Of a stretch of 64,000 bases of DNA, positions 25,411-35,682 are shown in pieces. Source of the stretch: JACKBJ01 sp964549495 (GTDB lineage Bacteria; Chloroflexota; Anaerolineae; Epilineales; Epilineaceae); assembly GCA_964549495.1 (NCBI GenBank), contig CAZJWJ010000014.1, positions 4,460-68,459 of the forward strand, written 5' to 3'. Position numbers and translations under genes: made by a program. The notes under the pieces are model-generated. The model ran no database searches and had not been told where the DNA came from. It saw nothing but the letters and a program-made list of their open reading frames with translations. How positions within the stretch are numbered: position 1 is the stretch's first letter; every line of letters starts with the position of its first letter.

Positions 25411-26178
25411 ATGATCGGGTACCAGACGTTGGGCGGATCGACGGGCGTAGCAAGCCGCGAGGCAGCGCGCGAGTGGAGCAACCAGGACTGGCTGGAGCGG
25501 CTGCAAGGCGAGAGCCTGGTGCGCGAGGAGGCCATCGTGGCCTTGCGCGATTACATGCAGCGGGCGGTCTACGTCTACCTGCTGCGCCGGCGCAGCGACC
25601 TGTCCGGCCTCCACCCCACCGAGCTCTCCCAGCTGGCCGAGGACTACACCCAGGAGGCGCTGCTGATCGTCCTGCGCGAGCTGGAGGGCTTCCGCGGCGA
25701 CAGCAAGCTGACCACCTGGGCCTACCGTATCGTCATCAACCTGGCCATCGGCAAGCTGCGCCGCAAGCACTGGCGCGACATCTCGCTGGAGCACAGCCTC
25801 TCCGACGAGGATCGGCCCAGCCTGCTGACCAGCCTGGAGGACGAGTCCAGCGCCGACCCCCAGGCCGCCATCGAGCAGCGCCAGGTCCTCGAGCGCCTGC
25901 GCAGCGTCATCTCCGAGTCGCTGACCGAACGCCAGCGCACCGTGCTCACCGGCATCGTTCTCGAAGGTGCTTCCACCGCCGCCATGGCCGCGCGTCTGGA
26001 TACCAACCGCAACAACATCTACAAGATCCTCCACGACGCCCGCAAGAAGCTGCGCGGCTGCCTGGAGGAGATGGGCGTCACCGCCCAGCAGAGCCTGGCC
26101 GCATTCGCCGACGGCACCAGCATCTGGACCACCGGCGACGCGCCGCTCTTCGACGAGGTGGCCATCGGCGCCGACTGA
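25411..26178 (+). CDS. Sigma-70 family (ECF-like) RNA polymerase sigma factor
   Basis: 255 residues. Region 2 is seen at about 85-140 (LAEDYTQEALLIVLRELEGF...KLTTWAYRIVINLAI) and region 4 at about 190-240 (LTERQRTVLTGIVLEGASTAAMAARLDTNRNNIYKILHDARKKLRGCL), so it should direct core polymerase to specific promoters. A C-terminal extension of about 20 residues after region 4 is not standard. No anti-sigma gene lies next to it, unlike the sigma gene at 48.8 kb. The start at 25411 has a GGAG about 8 nt upstream. It ends near a convergent-gene terminator. Confidence 0.9.
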   Translation: MIGYQTLGGSTGVASREAAREWSNQDWLERLQGESLVREEAIVALRDYMQRAVYVYLLRRRSDLSGLHPTELSQLAEDYTQEALLIVLRELEGFRGDSKLTTWAYRIVINLAIGKLRRKHWRDISLEHSLSDEDRPSLLTSLEDESSADPQAAIEQRQVLERLRSVISESLTERQRTVLTGIVLEGASTAAMAARLDTNRNNIYKILHDARKKLRGCLEEMGVTAQQSLAAFADGTSIWTTGDAPLFDEVAIGAD

Positions 26179-26207
26179 CGGTCGCCTCGCTCGAATCCTC
26201 TCGACGG

Positions 26208-26235
26208 AGCCCACGCGGCGCGTGCCGCGTGGGCT
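26208..26235. terminator. Bidirectional terminator hairpin
   Basis: A perfect 12-bp stem AGCCCACGCGGC/GCCGCGTGGGCT with a 4-nt loop, followed by GTCTTCT. It sits between the convergent sigma factor and YbhN-like genes. Confidence 0.8.
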
Positions 26236-26240
26236 GTCTT

Positions 26241-27260
26241 CTACTCCGAGGCTTCGAGCTCGTCGGCTCGAGCCTCTTCCCGCAGGCTCTCCATTCGTGG
26301 CAAGCCGACGACGGAGCCCATGCCGGTGAGCAGGCCACCGACCGCGGCCAGGAGCAGGTTCATGCCGCCGAAGAGGATGGACAAGGCGGTGGCGTCGGCG
26401 GTCGGCACGGGCACGGGCAGGCTGGCCAAGAGGCCGATGTAGAGCACCTCGCGCACGCCCCAGCCGCCGATGGAGGGTAGCAGGGTCGAGAGGGCCACCA
26501 GCGGGACGAAGATGGCCCAGTCGTAGAGGCTCATCTGGTCGATGCCCACCGCGCGGCCCAGGGCGGCGTTGGCGCCGACCAGGAGCAAGGCGAAGGCGAA
26601 GCCCCAGGCGGTGGCGATGGCCAGGGGGCGCGAGCGGTATTCGGCGAAGGAGCTGGTGAAGCGGCGGACGCCCTCGTGGGCTACGAAGCGACCGACGAGA
26701 GGAAGGCCTTCCAGCCTCGGCAGCCAGGTCTCGACGCGGAAGAGCAAGAGCAGACCCAAGGTGCCGGCCAAGCCGACGACCAGCAGTGTGACGCCCACCG
26801 TCGGCGTCGTGTGATCGCGCACCGCCGGCAGGGCGAGCAGTCCTACGGCGAGTAGCGGCAAGAGCCCGATCGCGCGATCGACCAGCACGGTGCTGGCGGC
26901 GTGCGCCTTGCCCAGACCGTCGCGCGCCAGCGCGAGCGCCCGCACCACGTCCCCTCCCATGCCGGTGGGCAGGAACTGGTTGAAGAAGGTGCCGACCAAG
27001 AAGAGCTCGGTCGTGCGCCAGGCCGAGACGCGGTGGCCCAGGGCGGTGGTCAGGGCCTGCCAGCGCCAGCCGCGTACCAGGGTGCCCAGGCCGCAGTAGA
27101 GCAGGATGGCGATGGCCAGCTGGCCCCGCCGGCCCGGCCCGACCGCCTCGCGCAGCTCATCCAGCACCGCGCCGGGCTCGACCACGAAGCCGAAGAGCAG
27201 GGCCAGGAGGCCCAGCGTGATGCCGATGCGCAGTGCCAGGGAGCGGCGGGAGGAAGTCAT
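26241..27260 (-). CDS. YbhN/LPG-synthase-like membrane protein
   Basis: 339 residues with about eight membrane helices. It matches the lysylphosphatidylglycerol synthase transmembrane/UPF0104 family (FFNQFLPTGMGGDVVRALALAR early; LLPSIGGWGVREVLYIGLLASLP late), without the soluble aminoacyl-transfer domain, so it is not an MprF enzyme. Members next to glycosyltransferases are suspected lipid or lipid-linked sugar transporters/flippases; that is inference. The ATG overlaps the stop of the upstream glycosyltransferase (ATGA), so the two are translationally coupled. A second, diverged family member lies at 38.6 kb. Confidence 0.85.
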   Translation of the reverse strand: MTSSRRSLALRIGITLGLLALLFGFVVEPGAVLDELREAVGPGRRGQLAIAILLYCGLGTLVRGWRWQALTTALGHRVSAWRTTELFLVGTFFNQFLPTGMGGDVVRALALARDGLGKAHAASTVLVDRAIGLLPLLAVGLLALPAVRDHTTPTVGVTLLVVGLAGTLGLLLLFRVETWLPRLEGLPLVGRFVAHEGVRRFTSSFAEYRSRPLAIATAWGFAFALLLVGANAALGRAVGIDQMSLYDWAIFVPLVALSTLLPSIGGWGVREVLYIGLLASLPVPVPTADATALSILFGGMNLLLAAVGGLLTGMGSVVGLPRMESLREEARADELEASE

Positions 27261-29419
27261 GGGGCGGGTGTTCGCGTAAACAAGGTGATCTCGACGCTGC
27301 TGCCGTCCGGATAGGCGATGGCCTCCGTCGGCCCGCGGGCGGTCTGCGCTTCGAGCACCTCGAGGGTGGCCGGCGGGTCGTAGCCAGGGTAGCGGACCAC
27401 CCAGGCGCGGGTCCAATTCTCGGGCAGGCTGGGCAGCAGCTCGCGCTCGATGTCGTTGGGCGTCCAGTGGCCCCAGTAGCGGTAGAGGGGCGTCTCCCGA
27501 TCCCAGTGCCGGGCCAATACGCTCTCGCCGCCGGCGATGAGCAGGTCGCCCGGTTCGATCAATTCGTCGAGCGTCTCGCGCAGGGCTGGCAGGGTGGCGT
27601 TGTCGTAGACCCAGACCATCTCGACCCCGTTGATGCTACCGGTGAAGATAGGCTGACGCTCCGGCGAATCGTGGTAGATCTCCAGCTGGTCGAGAGGTTC
27701 CTGCCTGCGCTGCACCTGGCTCTTGTAGAGCACCACGAAGTCGGTCCGGCCCGGCCGGAATGCCGGCGCCGAGCGGAAGCGACCCACGAAGAGCGGCCCG
27801 AAGTTGGCCACGCCCTTGCTGGCCGCCTCGCTGTTCTCGGCATCCGGCAATCCGTTGAGGTACTCGGCGGCCAGATCGTAGCCCTCGCCCCAGCCCATCA
27901 GCAGGACATCTTGAGCCGCGCGCGCGCCGCCCAAGAGCGGGTTGTAGTAGGCGATCGGATAAGGCCAGGCCCTCGCGCCGCGCGCCTCGGCGAATTGCAG
28001 CAGCCCGATCAGCAAGACGGCGACCAGCGCGGCCGCGTCACCGAATTGTGAATGGCGAGCCTCGGTCGCGTCGCCTACCCGATCGTCCTCGCGCGCGCCC
28101 GCCTCGTCACCCCTTCGGCGCAGCAGGGTCTGCAGACCGCTCCACAGGCGCGGCGCCAGCATCACCAGGATCAGACCACCGGCCAGGTTGGCCGCCGCCA
28201 GGCTGGGCAGGAGGTAGCGGTCGAACTTCTTGGGCCCCAGGGTGATGACCAGGGCGAAGAAGATCGCCCAGGCCAAGAGCAGTCCGACCGATGACAGGAT
28301 GCGCTCGCGCCGCGACGAGGACGCCACCCTGGAAGCGCTGGCGCGTCCCCGCCGCGCTCGGGATCCCGGGAAGCCCAGCCGTGGGGGCCCGCATTCCAGG
28401 AGCGCGCGCATCGCCAGGCCGAAGGCCAGGATGGCCCCGATCAGGCCCAGCGGGGCCATGCGGAAGGCGCCGGCCACCGGGTAGAAGAAGACGCCGGGAT
28501 CGCCCACCGGCCGGCCCATGAAGTAGTTCCCGCTCTGGTGGACGTGCCCGCCCTCGTCGCCGGCCTTGACCAAGACGCCGGCCCGGCAGGGCTCGTCACA
28601 GTCGCGCAGCAGGGTCCCGATGGGATCGGTCCACATGGCCGGCCAGAGCGCGGCGTAGATCGCGGCCGCCGCCAGACCCCAGGCCAGGAAGTCGCGCGCC
28701 GCCAGGCGCCAGGACCGGTCGCGCCAGCCGCGCCAGAGGAAGATGCCCAGGGCGAAGGGGCCGAGCAGGAAGCCGGCCGACTTGGCCAGCATCGCCAGCC
28801 CGGCCAGCAGGCCGGCCACGACCGCCCGCCCTCGGCCACCATGTCGCAGCCAGGCCGCCAGGCCCAAGACGGCCGGCAGGGCCAGGATGGAGAGCATGGC
28901 GTCCACGTGCATCACGCGCGAGTGGGCCATCAGGAAAGGGTCGAAGGCCAGCAGCGCCAGGCCGCCCAGGGCCGGCGGCGCGCGCAGCCCGATGCCCGCG
29001 CGCAGCATCAGATAGACCAAGAAGAGGCCCAGCAGGCTCCCGACCGCGATGCCGCGGTGCGCGCTGAAGATCACCGGCGCCAGGGTCTGATAGACGCCCT
29101 CCATGCCCACGTCGTCCAGCTGGTCGGTGTTCTCGCCACCGTTGGTCTCATCCAGGCAGAGCCCCTTCCAGTGGCCGATGGTCTCGGCATCCAGGGCGAA
29201 GGAACCCAGCCACATCGTGATGACACCGGGATGGCCCGACTGGAAGGTGCCGGCCCAATCGCCCGCCATCAAGGCCGTCCGGAAGTTGATCGAGCGGCAG
29301 ACCCAGCGGGTCTCGTCGGAGACGATGTAGCGGCTCGACTCGCGCAGGCGCAGCCAGCCGGCGCCGGCCAGGACCAAGGCGAGCAGCAGAACTTCGAGCG
29401 TTCGGGAATGTCGGGGCAT
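27257..29419 (-). CDS. GT39/ArnT-like membrane glycosyltransferase
   Basis: 720 residues of the GT-C fold. About ten hydrophobic helices lie in residues 8-430, and the first periplasmic loop holds the acidic pair D35/E36 (VSDETRW), the family's likely catalytic residues. A conserved GHPGVITMW-type segment and HSRVMHVDAML follow. The C-terminal 200 residues are soluble. By family it transfers a sugar from a polyprenyl-phosphate donor to a protein, lipid or glycan on the outer membrane face. It is the first gene of a two-gene unit with the YbhN-like protein. The acceptor and sugar are unknown. Confidence 0.85.
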   Translation of the reverse strand: MPRHSRTLEVLLLALVLAGAGWLRLRESSRYIVSDETRWVCRSINFRTALMAGDWAGTFQSGHPGVITMWLGSFALDAETIGHWKGLCLDETNGGENTDQLDDVGMEGVYQTLAPVIFSAHRGIAVGSLLGLFLVYLMLRAGIGLRAPPALGGLALLAFDPFLMAHSRVMHVDAMLSILALPAVLGLAAWLRHGGRGRAVVAGLLAGLAMLAKSAGFLLGPFALGIFLWRGWRDRSWRLAARDFLAWGLAAAAIYAALWPAMWTDPIGTLLRDCDEPCRAGVLVKAGDEGGHVHQSGNYFMGRPVGDPGVFFYPVAGAFRMAPLGLIGAILAFGLAMRALLECGPPRLGFPGSRARRGRASASRVASSSRRERILSSVGLLLAWAIFFALVITLGPKKFDRYLLPSLAAANLAGGLILVMLAPRLWSGLQTLLRRRGDEAGAREDDRVGDATEARHSQFGDAAALVAVLLIGLLQFAEARGARAWPYPIAYYNPLLGGARAAQDVLLMGWGEGYDLAAEYLNGLPDAENSEAASKGVANFGPLFVGRFRSAPAFRPGRTDFVVLYKSQVQRRQEPLDQLEIYHDSPERQPIFTGSINGVEMVWVYDNATLPALRETLDELIEPGDLLIAGGESVLARHWDRETPLYRYWGHWTPNDIERELLPSLPENWTRAWVVRYPGYDPPATLEVLEAQTARGPTEAIAYPDGSSVEITLFTRTPAP

Positions 29420-29521
29420 GCGGGCAGGGCCTAGGGCTGGGGTTGGCTTGGCCGGAATTCTACCGCCTTCGCTCGCCGCTCGCGACGTGCGCGGCGCGAG
29501 GCCGATCGTCGGTCGGCCGGA

Positions 29522-32365
29522 TCAGGGCTCGACGTCGACGATGCGGAAGCGCCAGAGCTCGATGGCATCGGCCGCGCCGGCCTCTGCCTCATCCATCGGC
29601 CGCGCCGGCAGCCGCTGGCCCGTCGCCGGATCGTAGAGCCCGGCGCGAACCGTGTAGATGCCCTCCGGCAAGCCATCGACCGCCTGATCGGTCGACATCA
29701 TCAGCCGATGCGGATCGTAGACGAAGGCGGCTGGATCGGTCTGGAAGTTCCCATCCTCGTCCCTCCCCCAACTGGCCGTCGGCGCCCGGCCGCAGTCGGG
29801 CCAGCCGTCCGACTGGGCGACGGTATTGCCCGCCTCGTCGACCAGGTGGACGAAGACCGAGTAGTTGGTCTCGATCGGCGCCAGCGCCTGCCAGACGAAG
29901 GTCAGGCCCAGGCCGGCCGCGCCGAGGCTCGGCCGCTGCTCGGGGATGGCGGCGACCGGCCCACCACCGGGCGCGGTCGCCTGACCGTCCGCAAGCGATT
30001 CGACGTCCTGGTCGGCGTTCGCCATCGAATCACCGATCGGCGCGCCGTAGGCCTCGCTCTGCAGCGGATAGTCCAGCCCGACCAGGCGGATCGAATCGTC
30101 GAAGATCCACTCGCGGCGGTCCTCGACCAGCGGCAGCTCGAGCGCTGCCGCCACCGCGATCGAGTCGTCGGCGCGGCGCAGGTCCAGCGCCGAGGGCGGC
30201 GCGCGGAAGTCCTCGGCCGTGTCGCTGACGATGTCTTCCCATTCGTCGAGCCAATCTCGGATGCTCCCGTCGTCCTCGATCGTGATCGCCTCGCCGGAGG
30301 TCGGCTCGCGTTGATAGACCTCCAGCTTCGGCCGTCCATTCACCGTGATCACCCAGCTGCGGTGGTAGTCGCGCTCGATGATCTCCTCGGGGACGTCCTC
30401 GACGTCCTGCGGGCGCCAGGCCACCAAGTAGTAGTCCGGATCGATCGGGCAGCGCGGCGCGCCGAAGCTGTACCAGCCGGTGATCAGCGATTCCTCGTTG
30501 GAGTCGTAGCTGCCCGAGATCAGGCCGGCCCGGTAGATCTCGCGCAGGGTCGACCAGCCCGCCCGGTAGGGGAAGCCGAAGTAGCCGCCGCGCGGCAGGC
30601 TCTCGAAGGGCTGCCAGTAGCCGGGTAGGCGGGCCTCGGGCCAGACCCGCTTGTACTCCGGGTCGTGGCGCACGAAGACCACGTGCTGGTGCAGGACGAA
30701 GACCACGAGGATGGCGCTGCCAGCGGCGAGGGCGATGCGACGGCCGTCGCGCTGCCCCGCCCGGGCCTCGAGCCAGGTGACGGCGCGGTCCAGGCCCCAG
30801 CCGCAGAGCAGCAGCCAGGCCGGCATCATGGTGTAGAAGTGGGTGTGGGGCTTCTGGACCAGGAAGGCGGCGGCCAGGAAGGGGCCGGCCAGCCACAAGA
30901 GCAGCATCCGCCAGCGCGCGTCCAGCCCGGGCGCGGCCAGGAGGGCCGCCAGCACCGGCAGGAAGACCAGCAGGGCCAGCGAGCGCGGCGGATCGGCCTC
31001 GGCCGGCCCGATCTCCAGCCACTCGGGTCTCAGGACGACGACCGCCAGCCCCAGCAGCCACAGCCCGCCCAGCGCTCGGCCGGCCCGGCCCCAGGCGGCG
31101 GCCAGGCGGCTGACCACCACCGCCACCAAGACCAGCGCGATGCCGGCCACGTAGTAGCTGGCGTTGTAGAAGGAGGCGCGGGTGAACCAGTCGCCGAGCA
31201 TGTTGTAGGGCATGCCGCCGCCTACCCGGCGCTCGGCGATGTAGGTCCAGGTCTGCCCGAACTGCTCGTGCAGCGCAAAGGGCAGGTAGAAGCTGCCGCA
31301 GACGATGGCCGCCAGGGCCAGCGGCGGGCCGGCCTGCCGCAACCAGCGCCGCGCGGACCAGCCCTCGCGCCAGGCCCTCGAGAGGACCAACCAGGCCACC
31401 GGCGGCGCGGCGAAGATCATCTCGTAATGCGCCCAGCTGCCCAGGCCCAGGAGCAGGCCGGCCAAGATCAGGCAGCGATCGCCGTCCCGCGCCCGGCGGT
31501 GGAAGCGCCAGGCGCACCAGACCGCCGCCACCGAGAAGAGCAGGACGACGCTCTGGTACTGCACGATGCGCGAGAAGGCCACCAGATAGCCGTCCAGGGC
31601 CACCAGCAGGGCGGCCAGCCAGCCGGCCCGGCTGCCGAAGAGCCGCGCGCCCAGCGCCCAGACCAGCAGGACCGCCGCCAGGCCGGCCAGCGCGAAGGGC
31701 AGCCGCGCGCCGCCTTCGGAGAGATCGCCCAGCCGGAGGCCGGCCGAGGGCAAGAGCACCTCGGCCGGTCCCTTCTTGTGCCGCAGCAGCGCTTCCGGAT
31801 CGTTCGAGCGCCCGATCTCGTGGGCCATCAACATGGCACGGGCCTCGTCGCCCTGGAACTCGGCATAGCCCAGATGCGCCAGGCGCAGCCAGCCGGCCAG
31901 GATCAGGAGCAGCGCCAGGGCCGCCACGCGCAGGCCGCTGGGCTTCGGTCCCAGCGGCCAAGGATCTCGGGCGTCGGCTTGCCCCCTGGGCTCGCCGCCG
32001 GCGACGCCGGAAGCTGGGTCCTCCTCGTCCGCCTCGATCGCGGACGCCAGCTCGCTTGCGTCGTCCACCGGGTCGTCCCCTGCATCTCCCGACTCTGCGG
32101 CGTACCGAGCCGAGATCTCCTCCAGCCGGCGCCGGTAGTCGCGGTAGAGGTAGAAGGGCAGGAGGATCAGGAAGGCCAGGAGCAGGACGATCGACCAGGG
32201 ACTTGGCAAGAGCGGTAGGGCACTGGCCAGCAGCAGTCCCGAGAGCCCGATGGCCACGGGCAGCGACAGCAGCTCGCAGAGGTCGAGGCCGCGCAGGCGC
32301 AGCAGGTGGGCCAGCGCCAGGGCGCCGGCGGCCAGCCATAGGGTCGTGACCAGGAGCGCGATCAT
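29522..32365 (-). CDS. Large GT39-like membrane glycosyltransferase with C-terminal beta-sandwich module
   Basis: 947 residues. Two N-terminal helices (about 1-73) and an Asp/Glu-rich cytoplasmic-type linker (80-135) precede a GT-C core beginning near 145, with the acidic pair D173/E174 in EFQGDEARAML. The core has about nine helices. The C-terminal about 250 residues are a soluble, beta-rich part with one copy of a module recurring in three large glycosyltransferases here (FVHLVDEAGNTVAQSDGWP ... GIYTVRAGLYDPATGQRL). Probably polyprenyl-phosphate-sugar dependent and facing outward. It overlaps the next gene upstream by ATGA (coupled translation). Confidence 0.83.
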   Translation of the reverse strand: MIALLVTTLWLAAGALALAHLLRLRGLDLCELLSLPVAIGLSGLLLASALPLLPSPWSIVLLLAFLILLPFYLYRDYRRRLEEISARYAAESGDAGDDPVDDASELASAIEADEEDPASGVAGGEPRGQADARDPWPLGPKPSGLRVAALALLLILAGWLRLAHLGYAEFQGDEARAMLMAHEIGRSNDPEALLRHKKGPAEVLLPSAGLRLGDLSEGGARLPFALAGLAAVLLVWALGARLFGSRAGWLAALLVALDGYLVAFSRIVQYQSVVLLFSVAAVWCAWRFHRRARDGDRCLILAGLLLGLGSWAHYEMIFAAPPVAWLVLSRAWREGWSARRWLRQAGPPLALAAIVCGSFYLPFALHEQFGQTWTYIAERRVGGGMPYNMLGDWFTRASFYNASYYVAGIALVLVAVVVSRLAAAWGRAGRALGGLWLLGLAVVVLRPEWLEIGPAEADPPRSLALLVFLPVLAALLAAPGLDARWRMLLLWLAGPFLAAAFLVQKPHTHFYTMMPAWLLLCGWGLDRAVTWLEARAGQRDGRRIALAAGSAILVVFVLHQHVVFVRHDPEYKRVWPEARLPGYWQPFESLPRGGYFGFPYRAGWSTLREIYRAGLISGSYDSNEESLITGWYSFGAPRCPIDPDYYLVAWRPQDVEDVPEEIIERDYHRSWVITVNGRPKLEVYQREPTSGEAITIEDDGSIRDWLDEWEDIVSDTAEDFRAPPSALDLRRADDSIAVAAALELPLVEDRREWIFDDSIRLVGLDYPLQSEAYGAPIGDSMANADQDVESLADGQATAPGGGPVAAIPEQRPSLGAAGLGLTFVWQALAPIETNYSVFVHLVDEAGNTVAQSDGWPDCGRAPTASWGRDEDGNFQTDPAAFVYDPHRLMMSTDQAVDGLPEGIYTVRAGLYDPATGQRLPARPMDEAEAGAADAIELWRFRIVDVEP

Positions 32366-35300
32366 CCCTTGCCTTCCGATGCCCGTCCGGGCGACGCGAT
32401 CGACGATGCCTCGCTTGTCCTGTCGTCCATGTTCGACCGCTCGATCCTGGCCTCCTCGGTCTCCAGCTCCGCGGGAGCCGCATCGTCCGAGCCCGGCTCG
32501 CCGAAGCGGATCCGCTGGAGCAGCGCGTAGTCGAGCAGGCTGCCGCCCTGCTCGACCTCGGGGCGCGGCAGCTCGGGCCGCTGGGGATCGTAGAGGGCAG
32601 CGATCAGCAGGTAATCGCCGGCCGGCATCGTCTCGGGCAGCGTCAGGCTCCGCGCGTCCACCACCACCTCGCCGGGCGCCCAGCCGGTGGTGGGGCGCGT
32701 GCCGGCGGCCGGCTCGCCGTCGGCCTGGGCGATCGGGGGGCCGGCCGGCTGACCGTCCGGGCCGGCCGGCAGCAGCTGCAGGGTCACCTGGTAGCGGGTA
32801 GACATGGGCGCCAGGCCGCGCCAGTAGAGGGTGACCGGAATCTCGTGGGTCTGGCCGGCCGCCAATTCGGCAGCGGGCCCATCATAGCCCAGGAGCTCGA
32901 CCATGCCACCGACCGTCGCGCCGACGCGGTGCTGCATCTGTGGCGCCCGGGTCACGCGCTCGGGCGAGCGCACCGCCAGCGAGCTCAGCCAGACGCCCCG
33001 GGCGGGCAGAAGTGACAGCGGTTCGCCGCGCCAAAGCATGCGCGGACGACCGGTCTCGTTCAACAGCTTCACACGCAGGTCGTAACGACCGGCGCGGGCC
33101 GGTAGGTCGAAGGCCAGCGGCAGGCGCCAGTAACGGTCGGTCGTCCGATCGATCGGCAGCGCGATCTCGGTGGATGCCGCGACCCGTCCCCAGCGGTCGA
33201 GGAGTTCGGCTCGCAGGTGCATGGGCCCGAGCGTCTCGGTGGCGGTCGGATGTCCCTCGAAGTCGAGCGTGCCGCTGATGGCCGAGGCGGCGTCGCCGGC
33301 CGCGTCCGCAGCGCCCGGCGCGATCGCGGACCGCTTCTCGATCCAGACCGCCAGGGGTAGGCGCGAGCCGGACGTCCAGCCGCCGGTCTCCGGCCGGGGC
33401 AAGTCGAAGCCGATCATGTCCACGGGGCCCGACCGAGCGCGCAGGGAGTGCTCGATACCCAGGCGCGAGAGGTAGGCCGGCGCTTGGGCCTGGACGACCT
33501 CGACCTCGCCCAACTCGGCCGGCCCCTCGGGCGGGTAGGCCTCACCGCTCTCGGCTTCGTAGAGCCGCAGGGTGAGCCGGTAGGACCCCGAGGGCAGGCC
33601 GGCGCTGGGCATCAGATCCTGCGGGTCGTAGACCGTGCTGCCAAAGTCCCAGCCGCTGGAGGGGCGCAGTCCGTGGAAGGGCGCGTGGTCGCTGCGCATC
33701 ACCGCCCGACCCTCCGCGTCGAGCAGCTCGACGGCCACCTTGTAGTCCGGCCGCTCGCGCTCCTCGACCTTCCAGATCAGGCGCAGCCGGCCTCCGGCGC
33801 CGGCCACCAAGGGGCCAGGCCGGGTATCCCAGCCCAGGAGCGTCAGCGCGCCCAGGCGCAGGTTCTGGCGGCGGGTCGGCGCATCCTCGCCGTCCAGGGC
33901 CGGCGCGCGTTCGTAGGCGCGCAGATCGAGCACGATGGAGCTGGCCGGGAAGTCGCGACGGTCCACCTCCACCGCGTTGTGCTCCAGCCAGTCCTGCAGC
34001 TCGCCGGGCGGATCGACGAACCACAGCCGCTGGTGGGCCGCCAGGAGCGGTCCGAGCAGCTCGCCCGGCGGTCGATCGTCCGGCAAACCGCTGGGCAGGA
34101 AGGGCGGCATGGTCTGCACCTCCGGGCTCCCGCGATCCAAGAGCAGCGGGCGATAGGTATGCTGCAGCACGGGATGCGGCACCAGCAGCAGATCCGGGCG
34201 CTCGACGTCGATCACGGCCCGCTGGCGCACGTAGTTTGCCACCGCCCGGTGATCGTCCTTGGCGTAGGCTGGGTCAGTGTAGAAATTCCGGTCCGAGGCC
34301 AGCATGCCGATGGCGGCCAGGAGCAGCAGCCCGGCGCCCAAGCCCGCGCGCCGGCGCTCGGCGGCCACCAGGCCGCAGCCGGCCAGGATCCAGCCGGCCG
34401 GCATGGCCAGCAGGATGTGCCGGATGCCCATGTAGACCGGCTTGATCCAGGTCAGCGCGTAGAGCCCGAGCACGGGCAGCAGCAGGTAGCCGGCCGCCAC
34501 CAAGGCCGTGCCCCGGCGATGCGCCCGCCAGAGCCGATGGAAGCCGAAGACCATCGAGCCGGCGAAGGCCAGCTCGGCCGCCAGCATCCCCAGCCCTCGA
34601 GCCGGCGCGTCAAGGCTCCAAGCTTCCGCCGTCCTGCCGAAGCCCAGCCCGAAGCTGACGTCGCGCAGCATGGTCCGCAGCGGCACGAAGTGCTGGTCGC
34701 GCTCGGCGCCGATGCCCAGCCGCCACAGCGCGTAGGGCAGCAAGGGCGCTGCCGCCAGACCCACCACCAACAAGGGGATCAAGGGCCGCCAGTCGCGCCG
34801 CCGCAGTCCGAAGGCCAAGAGCACCAGGGCCTGAAAGCCCAATAGGAAGACGCTCAGGTAATGGGTCCAGACCAGCGCGGCGTTGGACAAGAGACAGCCC
34901 AGGGCCCAGGGTAGCGACGTGGACCTTGGCGAGTCCGGCCGATCCCAGGCCTCCAGCGCGCGCAGCAAGGCGTAAACCGCCATCAGGCCGAGCGTCACCT
35001 GCAGGCTGTAGCTCCGCAGCTCCTGGCTGTACCACAGCAGGGCCGGCGAGATCGCGGCCAGCAGGGCCGCGACGGTGCTGGCGAAGGCGGTGTCAGCCGC
35101 TGCGGCGTTGGTCGCCGCGTTGTCGGTCGCTGCGGTGTCGGAGTCTGAGACAGCGGCGGCTGACGTGGCGGCAGCCGATGTTCCGGCCGGCGCCGGATCG
35201 CCCGACGCCTCGTCGGATGTCGAGCTGCCCAGCCACCGCAGCGGCGACCGAAGCAGGCGGCGCGCCAGGGCCCAGCTCAGCGGGATGGCCGGCAGGCTGA

Positions 35301-35682
35301 CCAAGAGCGAGAGCCACGTGCCGGCCCAGATGGCGCCGGGCTGTCCGACCGGCAGGTCCAGCGCGCGCAGCCAGCCGGCCACTAGCAGGAAGTAGAGCGG
35401 CGGCTGCAGGTCCTGGGTGACCAATGCGTCCAGCGGGATCTGGCCCGAGAGGATGCCGGCCCAGTCCAGGCCGGCCCGATAGAGCGTCAGCCCTTCGTCC
35501 TGCCAGATCGACATGCGCTGAACGTCCCAAGCGCGCAGGAGCAGCGCCAGCACCGTCAGGCCGGCGACCAGGCGGCGTGGATGGACGAGGGTCGCGACCA
35601 GAAGCGAGCGAAGGTCCGCGACCCAGACCAGCGGGATCGGGCGATCTGGCGCAACGGAAGTCACTGAGGGCGTCGAAGACAT
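32362..35682 (-). CDS. Very large GT39-like membrane glycosyltransferase with two beta-sandwich modules
   Basis: 1106 residues from the ATG at 35682. About ten membrane helices fill residues 40-560, with catalytic-type D62/E63 in SIWQDEGLTLYRAG and QPPLYFLLV. A loop between the early helices contains an Ala/Thr/Asp low-complexity insert (about 165-195). The C-terminal half has two beta-sandwich modules (GSYRLTLRLYEAESGE and AGDYLLIAALYDPQRPE). It probably glycosylates an envelope target at the outer face. It is first in a coupled pair (ATGA) with the 947-residue enzyme. The start is uncertain: no strong ribosome site is seen, but upstream frames are non-coding in appearance. Confidence 0.8.
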   Translation of the reverse strand: MSSTPSVTSVAPDRPIPLVWVADLRSLLVATLVHPRRLVAGLTVLALLLRAWDVQRMSIWQDEGLTLYRAGLDWAGILSGQIPLDALVTQDLQPPLYFLLVAGWLRALDLPVGQPGAIWAGTWLSLLVSLPAIPLSWALARRLLRSPLRWLGSSTSDEASGDPAPAGTSAAATSAAAVSDSDTAATDNAATNAAAADTAFASTVAALLAAISPALLWYSQELRSYSLQVTLGLMAVYALLRALEAWDRPDSPRSTSLPWALGCLLSNAALVWTHYLSVFLLGFQALVLLAFGLRRRDWRPLIPLLVVGLAAAPLLPYALWRLGIGAERDQHFVPLRTMLRDVSFGLGFGRTAEAWSLDAPARGLGMLAAELAFAGSMVFGFHRLWRAHRRGTALVAAGYLLLPVLGLYALTWIKPVYMGIRHILLAMPAGWILAGCGLVAAERRRAGLGAGLLLLAAIGMLASDRNFYTDPAYAKDDHRAVANYVRQRAVIDVERPDLLLVPHPVLQHTYRPLLLDRGSPEVQTMPPFLPSGLPDDRPPGELLGPLLAAHQRLWFVDPPGELQDWLEHNAVEVDRRDFPASSIVLDLRAYERAPALDGEDAPTRRQNLRLGALTLLGWDTRPGPLVAGAGGRLRLIWKVEERERPDYKVAVELLDAEGRAVMRSDHAPFHGLRPSSGWDFGSTVYDPQDLMPSAGLPSGSYRLTLRLYEAESGEAYPPEGPAELGEVEVVQAQAPAYLSRLGIEHSLRARSGPVDMIGFDLPRPETGGWTSGSRLPLAVWIEKRSAIAPGAADAAGDAASAISGTLDFEGHPTATETLGPMHLRAELLDRWGRVAASTEIALPIDRTTDRYWRLPLAFDLPARAGRYDLRVKLLNETGRPRMLWRGEPLSLLPARGVWLSSLAVRSPERVTRAPQMQHRVGATVGGMVELLGYDGPAAELAAGQTHEIPVTLYWRGLAPMSTRYQVTLQLLPAGPDGQPAGPPIAQADGEPAAGTRPTTGWAPGEVVVDARSLTLPETMPAGDYLLIAALYDPQRPELPRPEVEQGGSLLDYALLQRIRFGEPGSDDAAPAELETEEARIERSNMDDRTSEASSIASPGRASEGKG